The position numbers were made by a program, and so were the translations under genes. The notes below the pieces were generated by a model. It made no database searches, had not been told where the DNA came from, and saw only the letters and a list, made by a program, of their open reading frames with translations. From Zonotrichia leucophrys gambelii (Eukaryota; Chordata; Aves; Passeriformes; Passerellidae), in contig NC_088178.1 of assembly GCF_028769735.1 (NCBI RefSeq), positions 6,452,001 through 6,516,000 of the forward strand: a stretch of DNA of 64,000 nucleotides, given 5' to 3'. This document shows positions 23,499 through 35,498 of the stretch, one piece after another (positions within the stretch are counted from its first letter, which is position 1; every line of letters starts with the position of its first letter).

Positions 23499-23860
23499 TC
23501 TGAGGGCTGGAGCCCCTCTGCTCTGAAGCCAGGCTGGAGAACTGAGGGTGTCCAGGCAGGAGAAGAGAAGAGTCCAGGGAGACCTTAGTGACAGGAAAAG
23601 GGGGAATGGCTTCCCACTGCCAGAGGGCAGGGATGGATGGGATATTGGGAGGGAATTGTTCCCTGTGAGGGTGGGGAGGCCCACAGGGTGCCCAGAGAAG
23701 CTGTGGCTGCCCCTGGACCCCTGGAATTGTCCAAGGCCAGGTTGGACAGAGCTTGGAGCAACCTGGAATAGCAGAAGGTGTCTCTGCCATGGGAGGACAT
23801 GGCATGGAATGAACTTTTAGATCTTTCCAACTCAAACTAGTCTGGATTCTATGGTATGTT
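23499..23860 (+). mobile_element. CR1 LINE 3' end, plus orientation
   Basis: TCTGAGGGCTGGAGCCCCTC, AGCCAGGCTGGAGAACTGAG, GAAGAGAAGAGTCCAGGGAG, TTGTTCCCTGTGAGGGTGGG, CAGAGAAGCTGTGGCTGCCC and GATTCTATGGTA give a continuous CR1 3' region of about 360 bases, one of the longest copies here. Confidence 0.9.
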
Positions 23861-24171
23861 GAATCATTGTGGGTTTTTATAGGTTTTTTGGCTGTGATCT
23901 CTGACAAGTAGGATTTTAACCTCCAATCTGAGCATGGAGTGCACTCAAATACACACACACATCAACAAGTGACAGCTCATTAAACATATTTAACACATTA
24001 AAGAGTTATCATAAACAATTACATATCGTAAACAATTTAACACATTAAAGAGTTCAAAATTTAACAGCCAAATATGGATTTCACCCATCAACAGCTCCCC
24101 ATTTCTGACACTACAGTGGCTGGGGAAGGAAGCTAGTAAACAAATGAACGATCTTTGGGTTCCCTCTTCAG
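23861..24171. repeat. Region with a direct repeat of TTTAACACATTAAAGAGTT and a short (AC)n
   Basis: The 19-base word TTTAACACATTAAAGAGTT occurs near 23989 and again near 24035, about 46 bases apart, within AT-rich DNA. A short (AC)n tract lies near 23950. No gene recognised. Confidence 0.75.
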
Positions 24172-24186
24172 TTTGAAACAGTTTGA

Positions 24187-24645
24187 GATAGGGAGCTTGA
24201 AGGCAAAGTTAGAGAATATGAACTAGCTGAAGCAAAAGAGCATTTACATCTTTATGAAGCACAATATGGAAAGAAATTTAACTCTGGAATGGGACCTTTG
24301 CACTGCCAGTCGTCCATGACAAGTGCAGCAAAGGTTTTTGCACCTCCTGGACCAGACATTCATCTTCCTTTCAGGACTAGAAGCATGGGAGGAGGAAAGT
24401 TACCTTTACATGACTTTAACTTTCTAAACCCACCAGCAATCTGGGTTGTCTACTTTTATCACTGTACATCTGAAACAGTCTCAGCTCCTCAAGCAGGTAC
24501 TCTTACAGGTCAAACCTATTTCTACTCATTTTTACCCTCTCAGAGAAGAGAAAAAACTTCTTTTTTTTGTGCTTCTATAACCAGCAGCTACCAACTAATT
24601 TATCTTTCATTGCACTTATTTGTAGAGCAAGGATTTTTATGCACA
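24187..24645 (+). pseudogene. Protein-like open frame of unknown identity; possible retrocopy or exon remnant
   Basis: The frame is open for 153 codons after an in-frame TGA at 24184-24186. Its first 85 or so codons look like real protein: a charged, coiled-coil-like start (ELEGKVREYELAEAKEHLHL), then YEAQYGKKFNSGMG and a proline/glycine stretch (APPGPDIHLPFRTRSMGGGK, then LPLHDFNFLNPP). After about 24450 the composition looks random. A pyrimidine tract plus CAG ends at 24171, and a CAG|GTACTC donor-like site lies near 24496, so a decayed exon is possible. A processed copy with an internal stop is equally possible. I do not recognise the family. Confidence 0.3.
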
Positions 24646-24849
24646 TAGGACTAGTTGACTATTAGTAATTATTTAAAAAGAATCTTTTCAATTCAGTCCC
24701 TCATTGTAATGGTCAAACATGAAAGCATGGACACATATGGAAAAACCCCAATATTTATAGTAAAAGTATTTGCAGACTCAGACTGCTCTGAGTGGAATTC
24801 ATGGTCAATAATTTTTCTCAATGAGACTGAGCAGCTGAAATCCTGACCT

Positions 24850-27800
24850 CCCTTTCACAGTGTTGGTTTGGGGTTAGAATGATCAGGTGCAGGGACCACA
24901 TTCGCCCTTGAGATTTACCCTGCAACTCCCATCCTCCAGCTGCAGACACCAGCATCTCCCATTGTGCTTGAAAGAGATACCATAAATATCAGGAGGATGA
25001 CTCAATTTCTCAGTGGCCAGAGCAATGGAACCCTGCAGACCTGTCCAATTATGTGATTTGATTCACATACTCCATGAGCTGTGTGTGCTGAGGGAAAGAC
25101 TCCAGTGCTTCTCAGACATCCAGCTGTTAATCCAGACAGGATTGTCCAGCTGTCCCAATGGCACCTCCTCAGCCCTGCATTGTTCAGCCTGTCCTGGATT
25201 TACACAGTGACTCAAAATGGCTTCTGGGATGCTGAAAATGCAAATGGGGAATAGTCAAAAGATCCCATCTCTGAGTGGTCCTTCCTGGCTCAACCTGGAA
25301 AAGCCTCAAATCCACAAGGTCATCTGGGGAAAGCATGGAAAAGGCTCATGGGACATGAAACACCTGTCATACCTACATGGATACTGACTGGTCACACACC
25401 TTCCAAATCCATGCAAAGCTCCCTGCACTGTCACACCTTCATTGTCCACATCCATACAAAGCTCCCTGCACCAAAATTCCAGGGGCTGTCTGATCCCTGG
25501 TCTTGGAAAGCCATAGATGGGAACAAGACCAACAATTATTTTCAGGCACCATCACGAGCTCTCTTCTGGCAGCTGGACACCCTGACTGGCCCAGTTCTGG
25601 CTCTCTTCTAAGAACTGGATACCCAGCTGGTCAGACTGGAAGACAGGATGGTTCCCAGCCTCCCAGTCATCACCAGGACAGCTTTCCCAAAACCTGCTCT
25701 GATCACTGGGATTCCCAGTGGCCCCCCCTCCCAAGGGCAGGTAAGCAGGTTTTATACCAAAACCCTGTCTACTTTAGCCATGAGTCCCTCAGAACTGACA
25801 TATTTTCCTGAATTCTTTTGGGTATGAGGAGCTCAACATCATGTCTCCATTACGGATTTCTTTGGTTGGGATCATACTGGATGCCTTCCTTCTTTCTTCA
25901 ACTGCAATCTTCAAAAATTTTCTAGGTTTTCTTCCAAATCTGAAAGTGAACATGCCACTTCTGAAGATCTATATAAAAGGGTTTGTTTCCACAGCTGCCT
26001 TGTGCTGAATGAAAACCAAAATCAGAGAGGAGGGAGCTGCATGCCCTGTGATAGGAAATCTATGTTGAACTGCTCTGCAGAATGCAAAAAGCAGCTGGGA
26101 ACAGCCCAACTTGTATTTCTGATGGATAAGAAAGAAGAGAAAACAGGATGTGGTTTCTTCTCAAATCCTCTCAGAAGATACAAACTTTTTAAAACATAAC
26201 CCAGAACTCTGACACTAAGGAAAACATGCAAAAGCCCCAGGAAATCTAAAGAAAACCCCAAAGAAACAAACAGACAAAGGATTAACTTTTTTCTTAATGA
26301 AACAATTGATTAGAAAGCTGTGTGTAACATTCCAGCTGTATCTAACTATGCCTGACTCACAGGCACTGAAATTTATGGAGCATTAAGATCTGCCTACCCT
26401 CAGAAAAGTGAAAGAGAAAGATTTTCTTCACTGTTCATCATGTATTTGAATAAAAAATACATATATGGAATAACCCTAGGTGCCAGCAGGGGCTAAAATG
26501 CTCCTTAATATGACCTCAAATCTGTCATGGGAAAGCAGCAAACCAGTGTGAACTATAACCTCCTTTATTTACCTGTCACCTTTCCTTCTGTAACTCAGGG
26601 CAGGGTTAAGCTTCTCACCTGTATTTATTTAACAAGCTGGATGGATGCAAATCTGACCAAGAAGTGATGTAACCCAGGTCAAAAAATATTTGTACTGATA
26701 GATGATCTTACATTTTACACCCACAAGCATAACTTCAATCCAGTACAGCTAAACCATGCCAAAAGCCAACATCAAAACCCAATTTTGCTGCCTGGTCAGT
26801 TCTGTATCTCTACTTTCCTCTTCCCAGGATTTTAGAGAGCTCTGGAAACAAGTAATTATAAAATTATGTACAAATTATTTAAGGTCTCATTCAACTTCAA
26901 TGTGACAATAAGAAAATAGCAGGGAGGAAAATTACAGGTCATCTCTTTCTAAAAATTTTCCATCACATGTAACAGTTTTAGGATTGTCTTGTTGCAAAAT
27001 AGAAGTTTGGGTTTTTTCTTAATGAAACCACTTTTTTCTACTATAGTGCTGACATCTGTTTTCTGAGAGTGATTTTACCAATTAAACCAAGGGGTAAAAT
27101 AAAGGGGGATAGAGGAGCAAGAAAGATGATGAAACAGGCACAAGGAACATGAGAAATTTACAATTATTTAAGATAATTGGAAGAGGATTTTTTCTAAAAA
27201 TCCACAATTTCTCCTTAAATATTTCCAGCTAGCCTAATAATAATTTCAGACAAATAAATCAGTTTCCTCTCCTAGAAAACTCTGAGGTCAAGCACCATTT
27301 CCCATTTTATATTTCCCTGACATCCCTAACTTTACACAGAAGAGTTCAGACAAAAGAAAACTGAAAGTTCATGAAATATGCAGCACACAGAAGGAGGAAA
27401 CTATTTTGCAATGCTCATCAAATTAAGTACCTTAATAACATAAGCAGAAGAGGAAATTTGGGAGCTGGAAATGCACTTTAGTGTTTCAAATTGTTATACT
27501 TTAAGTTTCTGTTTTACTTGGGGGATTCTACACTCCTTCTCCCCAGCTGAATTAGAAGTTATGGAGTCTGCTTTATTTGTGGTTTTGGGTTAATTTTAAA
27601 GTGAGTACTTAAATATAATTATGGACCAAAACAAGCTTGTGCAACAGGAGCTGACCTGGGTAGATCCAGAAATAGATTTTACTTTTATTTTCTGTAGCTA
27701 CCAGGACAGAGGAATCCAACCCACTCAACCTGACGTAAAAAAGCACACAAAGGAAAAGTAAAAAACCAAAAAGCTTCAAATTGTTGGGGCTGCCTCAATG

Positions 27801-28373
27801 TGATCTAGAGCTGGACTATGGAAACAAGCTGGTTTTTTTGTATAGGTGCAGAAGCTTTGGGGTCTGAGAACACAGGAAAACCTGTCCAAACCCTATAAAA
27901 AATACAATCACTATAGAAACCCAAGCTGTACCAACCTTACAAAGTTCAGATTTACTGATTTGGTGGTAATTCAATGGCTTTGCTTCCCAGCTACCAGGGA
28001 TTTGCAGAGTCACGTGAGACAGTTCCTGCATCCCTGTCAGATTGAAAAAGGACCTTCCCTCACTCCCACAGCCCCATCGAAAGCACCTGAAACTCCGTAT
28101 TTTTCCCCATAAAAACTCCTTCCATTTTTATTTCTAGCCTGTGATTGCAGACTATAGCTACAACACACATCCAGGGAGCTTCCAGAGGTGTGATTCACAA
28201 GCTGGGGATGCAGAGCTATAGAATGGAACAGAGCTGGTGGTGTGAGCTGCATGTGGGGCTTCCCTACAGCATCCCACAGGAGCATCATCCCAGAGTGGTG
28301 CAGGGACACTCTCCACTGGCCACAGCTGACATGAGGAAGGGTCAGAGCAGCAGGAAATCATTAATTAGCTTTT
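24850..28373. other. Unique sequence, no gene recognised
   Basis: A word TCCAT(A/G)CAAAGCTCCCTGCA occurs twice near 25409 and 25451. From 26.2 to 27.8 kb the sequence is strongly AT-rich. Open frames are at most about 100 codons and show no domain. Confidence 0.6.
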
Positions 28374-28402
28374 AATTCATTATTAATAATTAATAATGAA
28401 TT
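28374..28402. repeat. Perfect 14-bp inverted repeat with a 1-base centre
   Basis: Left arm AATTCATTATTAAT, centre A, right arm ATTAATAATGAATT. All 14 positions pair. It is AT-only apart from one C and one G, and sits in an AT-rich patch. Confidence 0.9.
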
Positions 28403-29679
28403 TATGTGTCTGCACTTGAAACCATTAAACACAAAGCACCTTGGGCTAGTTGTGTGCCTCAAGCAGAGCTTCCTGCTGAGAAAGTTAATTAAAAAGCAGC
28501 TTAAGTGGTAGGGAGAAGAGAGAGTTCATTTAAACCACCACAGAGTCACCCTGAGCCCACAGAAGAGGAAGGGCTCAGAGTCAGATGTTGAGCCTGACTC
28601 TGGAGTTCCAGCCCACATGTGAAATGAGAGAAGTCTGTATCCCTGTTTCCCAGACACATGGGCAATGCATTCCCACCATCTCCCTGGATATCCAACATGT
28701 GCTTTTCCTACTGTCCCTTTCCCCTTTCTTCCTGCAGTTTCAAACAGAACCATCCCAAGCCAGCTGCTCCCCTGCATGTCCCCTGGCCAGAGAGGCAAAA
28801 AGCACAGGGCTTCTACCAGTCTGGAATTAAAAGCACTGAGCTCCTTTCCTGGAGGAGCCCCACAGACAGGGAGAGGGATTTCTGCAAGGAGAAAGAGGAG
28901 AAGTTCAAGCCCTGGTCAAAACAGATGTTTTTGTTCCAGTGAGCAAAGTTTAGCTATTCCAGGCTGCCTTAAATCATTAAAAGTGCAGCTCTGTAACCAC
29001 TGCCTGAGAGAGGCTTTGCAGAGACCTCAGATCAACTCCCTGGCAGCAGAAGTGGCACCTGGAGGTACCAAACATGTGGAAGAAACGTACTCAGCAAATA
29101 ATGTGGGTGTGAGTCAGCTCCCCAGACCTTATTAGTGCCAAAGTTCAGCAGTTTGGTCAGCCAGGCTCCATCTCTGGGCTGTAGATGAGGGATGGATGTG
29201 CTCCCAGGTGAGTCACCCCACACACTGACAGATGTTCGTGATGTGTGGTACCAGCCCCGTTTAGACAAGACTCTCAGATGGCTAAATATAGACTAAATTC
29301 ATTCTCTCCAATCATGATCTCACCCCAAACCTGTGAAGTCTTGCCCCTCTTAAGGCTGCAGTAGATGTGCTGATGTGCAGATATTGGCATTCCAGCATCA
29401 CTGAATAGCCTGCTCAAAATCCAGGGCTAATTCCATTTGTGCCACATGCTGGTTACCAGAGGTGGATTAATCATCCTCAAGATTTCTGAGGCAAATACCA
29501 AATGCCAAGCATGCACAAGTTGTATGGTTGATTTCCAGCAATATTGGCCATCTCAATGATTCCAGATTAAGATCTCAAGGATGCATAAAATTTACTCAAT
29601 TCTGCAATTATCACATCTGTTAAAATCACCTAAATACAAGCTGGGCTACACAAGATCCACCATCACTTTCCTCTGATCA
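28403..29679. other. Unique sequence with a strong splice-acceptor-like tract
   Basis: A long pyrimidine tract (28702-28732) ends TTCCTGCAG at 28737 and is followed by part of a 156-codon plus-strand frame (28665-29135). The translated sequence has no recognisable domain. It may be a decoy acceptor or a non-coding RNA exon. Confidence 0.35.
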
Positions 29680-29707
29680 AAAAGCTCCTGGAGAAGCAGG
29701 AGCTTTT
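29680..29707. repeat. Perfect 11-bp hairpin with a 6-base loop
   Basis: AAAAGCTCCTG, loop GAGAAG, CAGGAGCTTTT. It ends in a T run, which superficially resembles a bacterial terminator, but the genomic context is vertebrate. Confidence 0.9.
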
Positions 29708-32069
29708 CAAGCTCAACAAACAAAGCTGGTTGAATAATTTCCTCTCAATTCCTGGTCCAGTCAATGGTGATAAGGGTTCAGTGTTGTCCTCATTGTGTCA
29801 GTTATCAAAGCATCCTATTTTGAATCCAACTGTAAGTGGTTAATCTCAGTGAACTGCTCTAAGCCCAGCACAGGGCTCCAAGGGCCCACAACTGAGCATT
29901 CTCTTCATAATTAAAAAGAAGAGGAACATCTTGGGGAGGAAGTTTTATTATTTCTTAGTCTGTATTTGAAAATAATGTATTTTACAAAGGGCTCAAGGTT
30001 TGCATGGGAGAGAAGGGCTGAGTTTCTAATCTGTTCGACATTTGGATGTGCAAGTGGATGAGGAACTCCAGCTCAGCCAGGCACTCCTCTAGTACCCACT
30101 GCTTGAGGAGATGTGAGGGATCACTTCACTTCATTGTGAAATTGAGTTTCTTCTGTGCAATGGATTTAACAGAGCACCAAGAAGACACTAGAGCTTGTTT
30201 TTTGTTTTAGCCACTGCCTGCTTTAGACGAGGCCTCCCAGGAGATGAAAGCAAGTCTCCAGTGAGAAGTGACAGAGTTCCTTCTTTCAGTTCCTTTGGGA
30301 CCCACTGCCAAGTTTCATGTCTGTGGTAGGAAATGCTGCTGAGGAGAGTGGGGTCTGTTGAGCACACTGTTGAGCCTGTCCTGCATGCTGACACAAAAGG
30401 AGGGTGGTTTTCCCCTGTTAAAGGCTGATTCCCAGCAGTGAGGGGATGAGCTGCAGTGTCACATGCAGAAAACCAGAATTAAAGCTCTTCTTGCATGGCT
30501 TACGCCTATCCCTTCTCCCCTGAGCTATCCAGCAGGATTTTTGGGTGTGAGGACACCTCACATTTTTGGATATGTGTCACCAGGAAGCTGCAGCTGAGAG
30601 CTGAGCCCAGGCCACGACACGGAGAAAGGCAGTGCCATGTATGGGATCCAGGATGGATCTCTCTGGGAATCACAGGGAGAGCACTGGCAGCTCCTGCCCC
30701 TCCTGGGGTGCAGCTGGGGCAAACACACAGCTCCACATGGAGAGCAAGACCACAGCACTCAGTTTTGTCTGTATTTAGCACATCAGCCCCCAAAGTGCTG
30801 CTGACTCAGGTGCTCAGCCCGCGCCAACTCCAATCTGCCAGGTGGCCAAGACTGAGATTTCACATCTGAGCACGTACAAAGCTCTGGCTAGTAACTAAGA
30901 AATTGTGTCACTGAACTGACAGCAAAGTCATGTTCTAATTTTGCTCTGAATAATTAACTAAATGGGTTAATTATGTAAAATTAATTGCTAGTGTTTGAAT
31001 CATTACAATCCATGTTGGGATCATCAGTTCAGCTAAGAGCTGTATTGTATTTCACAGTCTTTCACTGCTTTCCTCTCCAGGGAAAGAAAGGAAATTAAAG
31101 TATCATACAAAGAGCCAAAAAAGAGAAATTATCCATGGCCAGAAAAACTCTATTCCAGCACTGTTTGGGAGAGAAGTCAGCTAAGGAAAGTCAGCTTGTC
31201 TTGGGTCTACTTTGACAATAAGAATAAGCAGTCACAGGAAGGTGCTGCTCTTCCAAACTTCAGGGTTAGTCCAACTTTCCTAGCTCTGTTCTTTGCTCAA
31301 ATTACAGCCCTGCTGAAACCAAAGCACACTTGTGTCAATGCTTCCATCTGTGCCTCTTCAGAGTAATTTATTTCTTTCTCCTTTTCCTTTTCTTTTTCCA
31401 TAGACTCAAGTTCCAAGAGACACACTTTTGTTTCTGGCTTTCCTCAGCTCCCTTTAATTTTTAGTTATTTTCCCCTTAAAAGAATACATGCAGACTTAAA
31501 AATGTGTTTTCTAGGATGAGTTTTAGAGTTCAGCCTCTCTGCTGAGGGCTGGATGCTGCCAGCTTTAGAGGAAGTTTCTCCTACTCATTTTGCCCACAGA
31601 TGCTCACATGTGACTACATGACCGAAGCACCCTCAGCCAGGGGAATCCAGGGAGAACCCCTATTTTATCACCTCCCTTGCCAACACAACCAACCCAACAC
31701 ATCATGGATGAGCTGTAGGGTGGAACTGGCCAGCCCCAGATGCTTCCTCCATCAGCCCAGAACTGCTGCAGTCACAGGGTTCCTGCACAGGCAGCGCTGC
31801 ATGTACAACATTCCTGTTCTGCCTTCCCCAAACCACTCCTGCTCTGCCTTCCCCAAACCAAAGGGATGACAAGTTTATCCTAGGTACATTTCTCCTTAGG
31901 AGAACAATTTTGTGCTAAGCTGAGGATGCTCAGATCTACAAAGCCAACCTGAGCATCCAGGTATTTGCTAATTCACTCAACGCAGATGGGGCCCCCAGGC
32001 TGGGGGCACTGCCTCTTTTGTTCTCACAAAGACCTTTAGAGCTTGCCTAGGGTGAGGGAGTCACAAAAA
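29708..32069. other. Unique sequence, no gene recognised
   Basis: Contains a pyrimidine-rich run ending CCATAG near 31403 and a 25-base tandem duplication of CTG(T/C)TCTGCCTTCCCCAAAC with units starting at 31814 and 31839. No domain-bearing frame. Confidence 0.6.
31814..31862. repeat. 25-bp tandem duplication
   Basis: Two units with a 25-base period differ at only a few positions. Confidence 0.85.
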
Positions 32070-32405
32070 CTATCAAAACAGTAAGGCTGGAAAAGCCCTC
32101 CAGGTCATCAAATCCAAGCTGTGCCCGATCCCCACCTTGTCACCAGCCCAGAGCTCTGAGTGCCACATCCAGGCCTTCCTGGGACACCTCCAGGGATGGG
32201 GACTCCAACACCTCCCTGGGCAGCCCCTGCCAAGGCCTGACCACCCTTTCCATGAAAAATGTCCTCCTGGTGTCCAGCTTGATCCTTCCTGGCACAGTTT
32301 GAGGCCTTTTCCTCTCATTCTGTCCCTTTTTCCCTTGGAGATCCCAACTCCCATTTGGCTGCACCCTCCTGTCAGGGAGTTGTGGAGCGTGAATTCTCCA
32401 TTAAC
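32070..32405 (-). mobile_element. CR1 LINE 3' region, minus orientation
   Basis: GTAAGGCTGGAAAAGCCCTC, GGCCTTCCTGGGACACCTCC, CTCCCTGGGCAGCCCCTGCC, GGCACAGTTTGAGGCCTTTT and CTGCACCCTCCTGTCAGGGA are the reverse complement of a CR1 3' region. It is the only CR1 copy I recognise between 24 and 48 kb. Confidence 0.9.
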
Positions 32406-35400
32406 TCCATAACCATGAATTCCCATGATTTGGTTCAAGTGTTCAAAAAACACATTGTGCACTTTAAAATTTTAAAAAAATTGTTTTTAGAAGCCAGGGA
32501 GTTTATGCTATTGAAGCCATAATCATAGAGAAATGCTCTATTGTAGGGTCTGTGGTTGCTAATAAAAGGGTTTCTGATGAGGGGCAAGAACAGATGAAAT
32601 AAAATACCCAAGATGGGTGGACTCTGCCAAATTTTTATGCATGGAAGAGAGCAAGGAGCTGGCAAGAGCTGTCCTGGTTGGAAGTGAGGAAAGACGCCCA
32701 AGGAAAGGGAATGGTGCTTATTCCCTCAGTGACGCCCAGCTCCAAGAAGTCCCGACGTGCTCTCTCCCACAACCCCAAGCCATGATCAGTTTGACCCAAA
32801 TAATTTGACAGATGCGGGTCCAACCTATTCATAAAAACCTCAGAGATACCACACCCTCAGACCCATGCTTTGCTTCCATCAGAGACAGGCACAGGAGTTT
32901 CCTATTGGAAATTAGGCCCACAGCTTCTCGCTCTGTTGCCTGTGGCCAGGAAGGAACAGCTCATTCCCTTAATCCCTCCCAGAGACCTTTCTTTCCTCCA
33001 GGATCTAGAAGTCTGTCCCCCATAAAACACAAACTAAGGCTACAGAGTAAAGTCTGTAAAATACAGTGTAGAGAAACAGGACTGTAGTTACAGGACTCAG
33101 GATCTCATATATCCATTGAAAACATTCTTGGTTCAAAGAACTCTAAAAGTCGTGCATAAACTCATCGGTTTTTCCATTTTTCTTTGGTGATTGAAGTTCT
33201 CCAGACATTGCTCATTCTTGCCAACTTCCTCTCCACTTTAAGAGAGACAGAGCTCATTAGGATCCCCCAGCCACCACATCCTGAGCACCCCAAACACAAA
33301 GGGCCTTTTCCACCAGCCAACCCCCAGGAATCTGCCCAGGAGCCGCTTTGGGAGCAATGTGGGAAATCAGCCAGCAGTGCCAGGGAAGGGGTTGGACAGT
33401 GCCACAACTGGCCTTCATAATCCTTCTTTCCCTCCAGCCATTTCCCAGAAACCCAGGAATCTTTGGGTCTTAATCAATTTGCAACCCTGGGATCAAACTC
33501 AAACTGGGCCTGGAGCTTCATGGATGAGCTTAAATGGCAGCCTGGGGCCATGGCCAGGGGTGAGGGAGCCCCAGCTGAGGCCACCCCACATTCCCTGTGA
33601 GAACATTTATTAGTTCTTAAATTCACTTTTTAAAGTTATTTCCATCAATCTCAATATCTGGGGTTTATAATTTAAATACCCATCTGCATTATTCATCACA
33701 GCACCTATAAAACCTTTCTTTTCCTGAAAATATCAGCTGCACTGACAAATATACTTTTAATTTTATTTGGTCTGTCTATTAAAAATCATCAATGCTGATA
33801 TGTCGAAATCATAAAATAGTAAAGAACTGCACTTCAGCTGAGATAAAATTCCCAGGAAACAAAATGTTTCCATTTAAGAAATGTTAAAAAAAAGAGCACC
33901 AGGAGCAGAAAAAAATCATTATAGATTATTAATATGCTTTGCTGCAGGATTATTTACTGTGCCTTAGTCTCACAGGCATTTTTACCAGATGACTTGCCTT
34001 CAAAGCCTGAACTCACCCTGTGCTTCTAATGGGCTCATAAAAGTTCAAGGCAGCCGGTACACAATCACTAAAAACCAAGCTGCCTTTGAAGTTCTGCAGG
34101 AGCATGTCTTCCTTATCCCTCACCTGCTCATGTCCCGGGCTGGCAGCTGCCATCCTCAGCATCCTGCTGGAACAGGTACTCCAAAAACTCCTCTTGATAG
34201 ATGGTCTAAATGGAGAGCTGCAGCTCTGTCAGGAACCTCACTAAATCCCATGGGTGCAGTGGATTTCCCTGGAGTAACGCAAAGCCATGATCAGAGTCAT
34301 TCTCCTTGACTATAGAGGCACAAAGGGACATCCATGGAAACATCGTGGCAGGTGGGACATCCTGAATGAGAAGGAGTCCCTGGTGGGCCCCACTGGGATG
34401 TTTCTGAGCACCTCACAGCTGGGTCAGGCTGCTGAGGGCCTTTCCAGGGAAGCTTTGACACCTCCACGTGAGGAGAGCCCATGGTCACCAGTGCCAAACC
34501 ACTTTCCCTATGAATTCCTATTCCCCCATTACACTGGGTGCCTGCTCCCCTTTTCCTGAGGAGCTTGTCCAAACACCCTCCTTCCCATAGCCCTCTGCAC
34601 CCCTGAGACTCCTCCTGCTTCCAGATGGGTGAGGGTCCAGCCTCCAGCAATCCAGGACCAAAGTGCCTGAGACAAGAGAAATGTGCTGAGCTGCACTGGA
34701 ACAGACACTGGCAGCTCTTCTCATGCCCAGACAAAGGGCAATCTCAAAAAAACAAACAAAACCAAAAAAACACCAAAAACCACCAAAAATAAAGCAATGT
34801 AAAAAATGAAGCAAGGCAGCTTTGCAGAAGAGTGTGAGGCCAATCACACTTGTAACTAAGTTTCCTACATTTACCTTTGTGTTTCTTGAGGCTTCTTGGT
34901 TTTGTTACACCTCCTGGACCAGACAGGGCAGGGGGATGCAGTGTTTTGGATGTGCAGCACAAGGACAGACTTTAGAGGATATAAATAGATGTCTAAGCTG
35001 GACTTTGGTGTTTCTGAAGCTCGTCTGAAATAATAGGACAGGGGAAAAGGCATCTGTCACCACATTTCAGTCATAAAAGGCTCTTTTCTGGAAAGGGATG
35101 GCAGAGAGATGGAACAGGTTTGTGTATCAGTATCAGTTTCTTAACTTCCACATATAAAAGATGTTTTATGCATTGCCCTATTTTGATCCATTTCTAATGC
35201 TTTTCTGAGCCTACACAGTTCTTCCTGGTCAACCTAAACCAACCAGGAAATCCTGTTCAGAAATACCCATGCCCTGCCAGGGTTCAGCATTTCCCATGTT
35301 CAGTGGACAAACATCATCCCACCCAGGTGCTCCAGCAACAAGAGACCTGGGAAAATGCAAATAAGGCCACCAGGAAAGATATTTTGGTTTCAGATCATGT

Positions 35401-35410
35401 TCTGGGTGAA
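32406..35410. other. Unique sequence, no gene recognised
   Basis: An A/C-rich simple tract (CAAAAAAACAAACAAAACC and following) spans 34745-34790. Frames up to 145 codons on the minus strand (34297-34734) have no domain. Confidence 0.6.
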
Positions 35411-35498
35411 GTCTGCCATTTAAATCTATCCCATTTCTTCCTCTTTTATGTGTACTCTGCTATTTAAATCTATCCCATTTCTTCCTCTTTTATGTGCA
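35411..35498. repeat. 44-bp tandem duplication
   Basis: The block ATTTAAATCTATCCCATTTC followed by TTCCTCTTTTATGTG occurs at 35418 and 35462. The copies are almost identical over about 40 bases, so the duplication is young. Confidence 0.9.

Noticed and set aside
28665..29135. 156-codon plus-strand frame as a coding gene
   Set aside because: No recognisable domain. Only the splice-acceptor-like tract was worth noting.
29680..29707. Bacterial-type intrinsic terminator
   Set aside because: The stem plus T run fits superficially, but all context is vertebrate genomic DNA.
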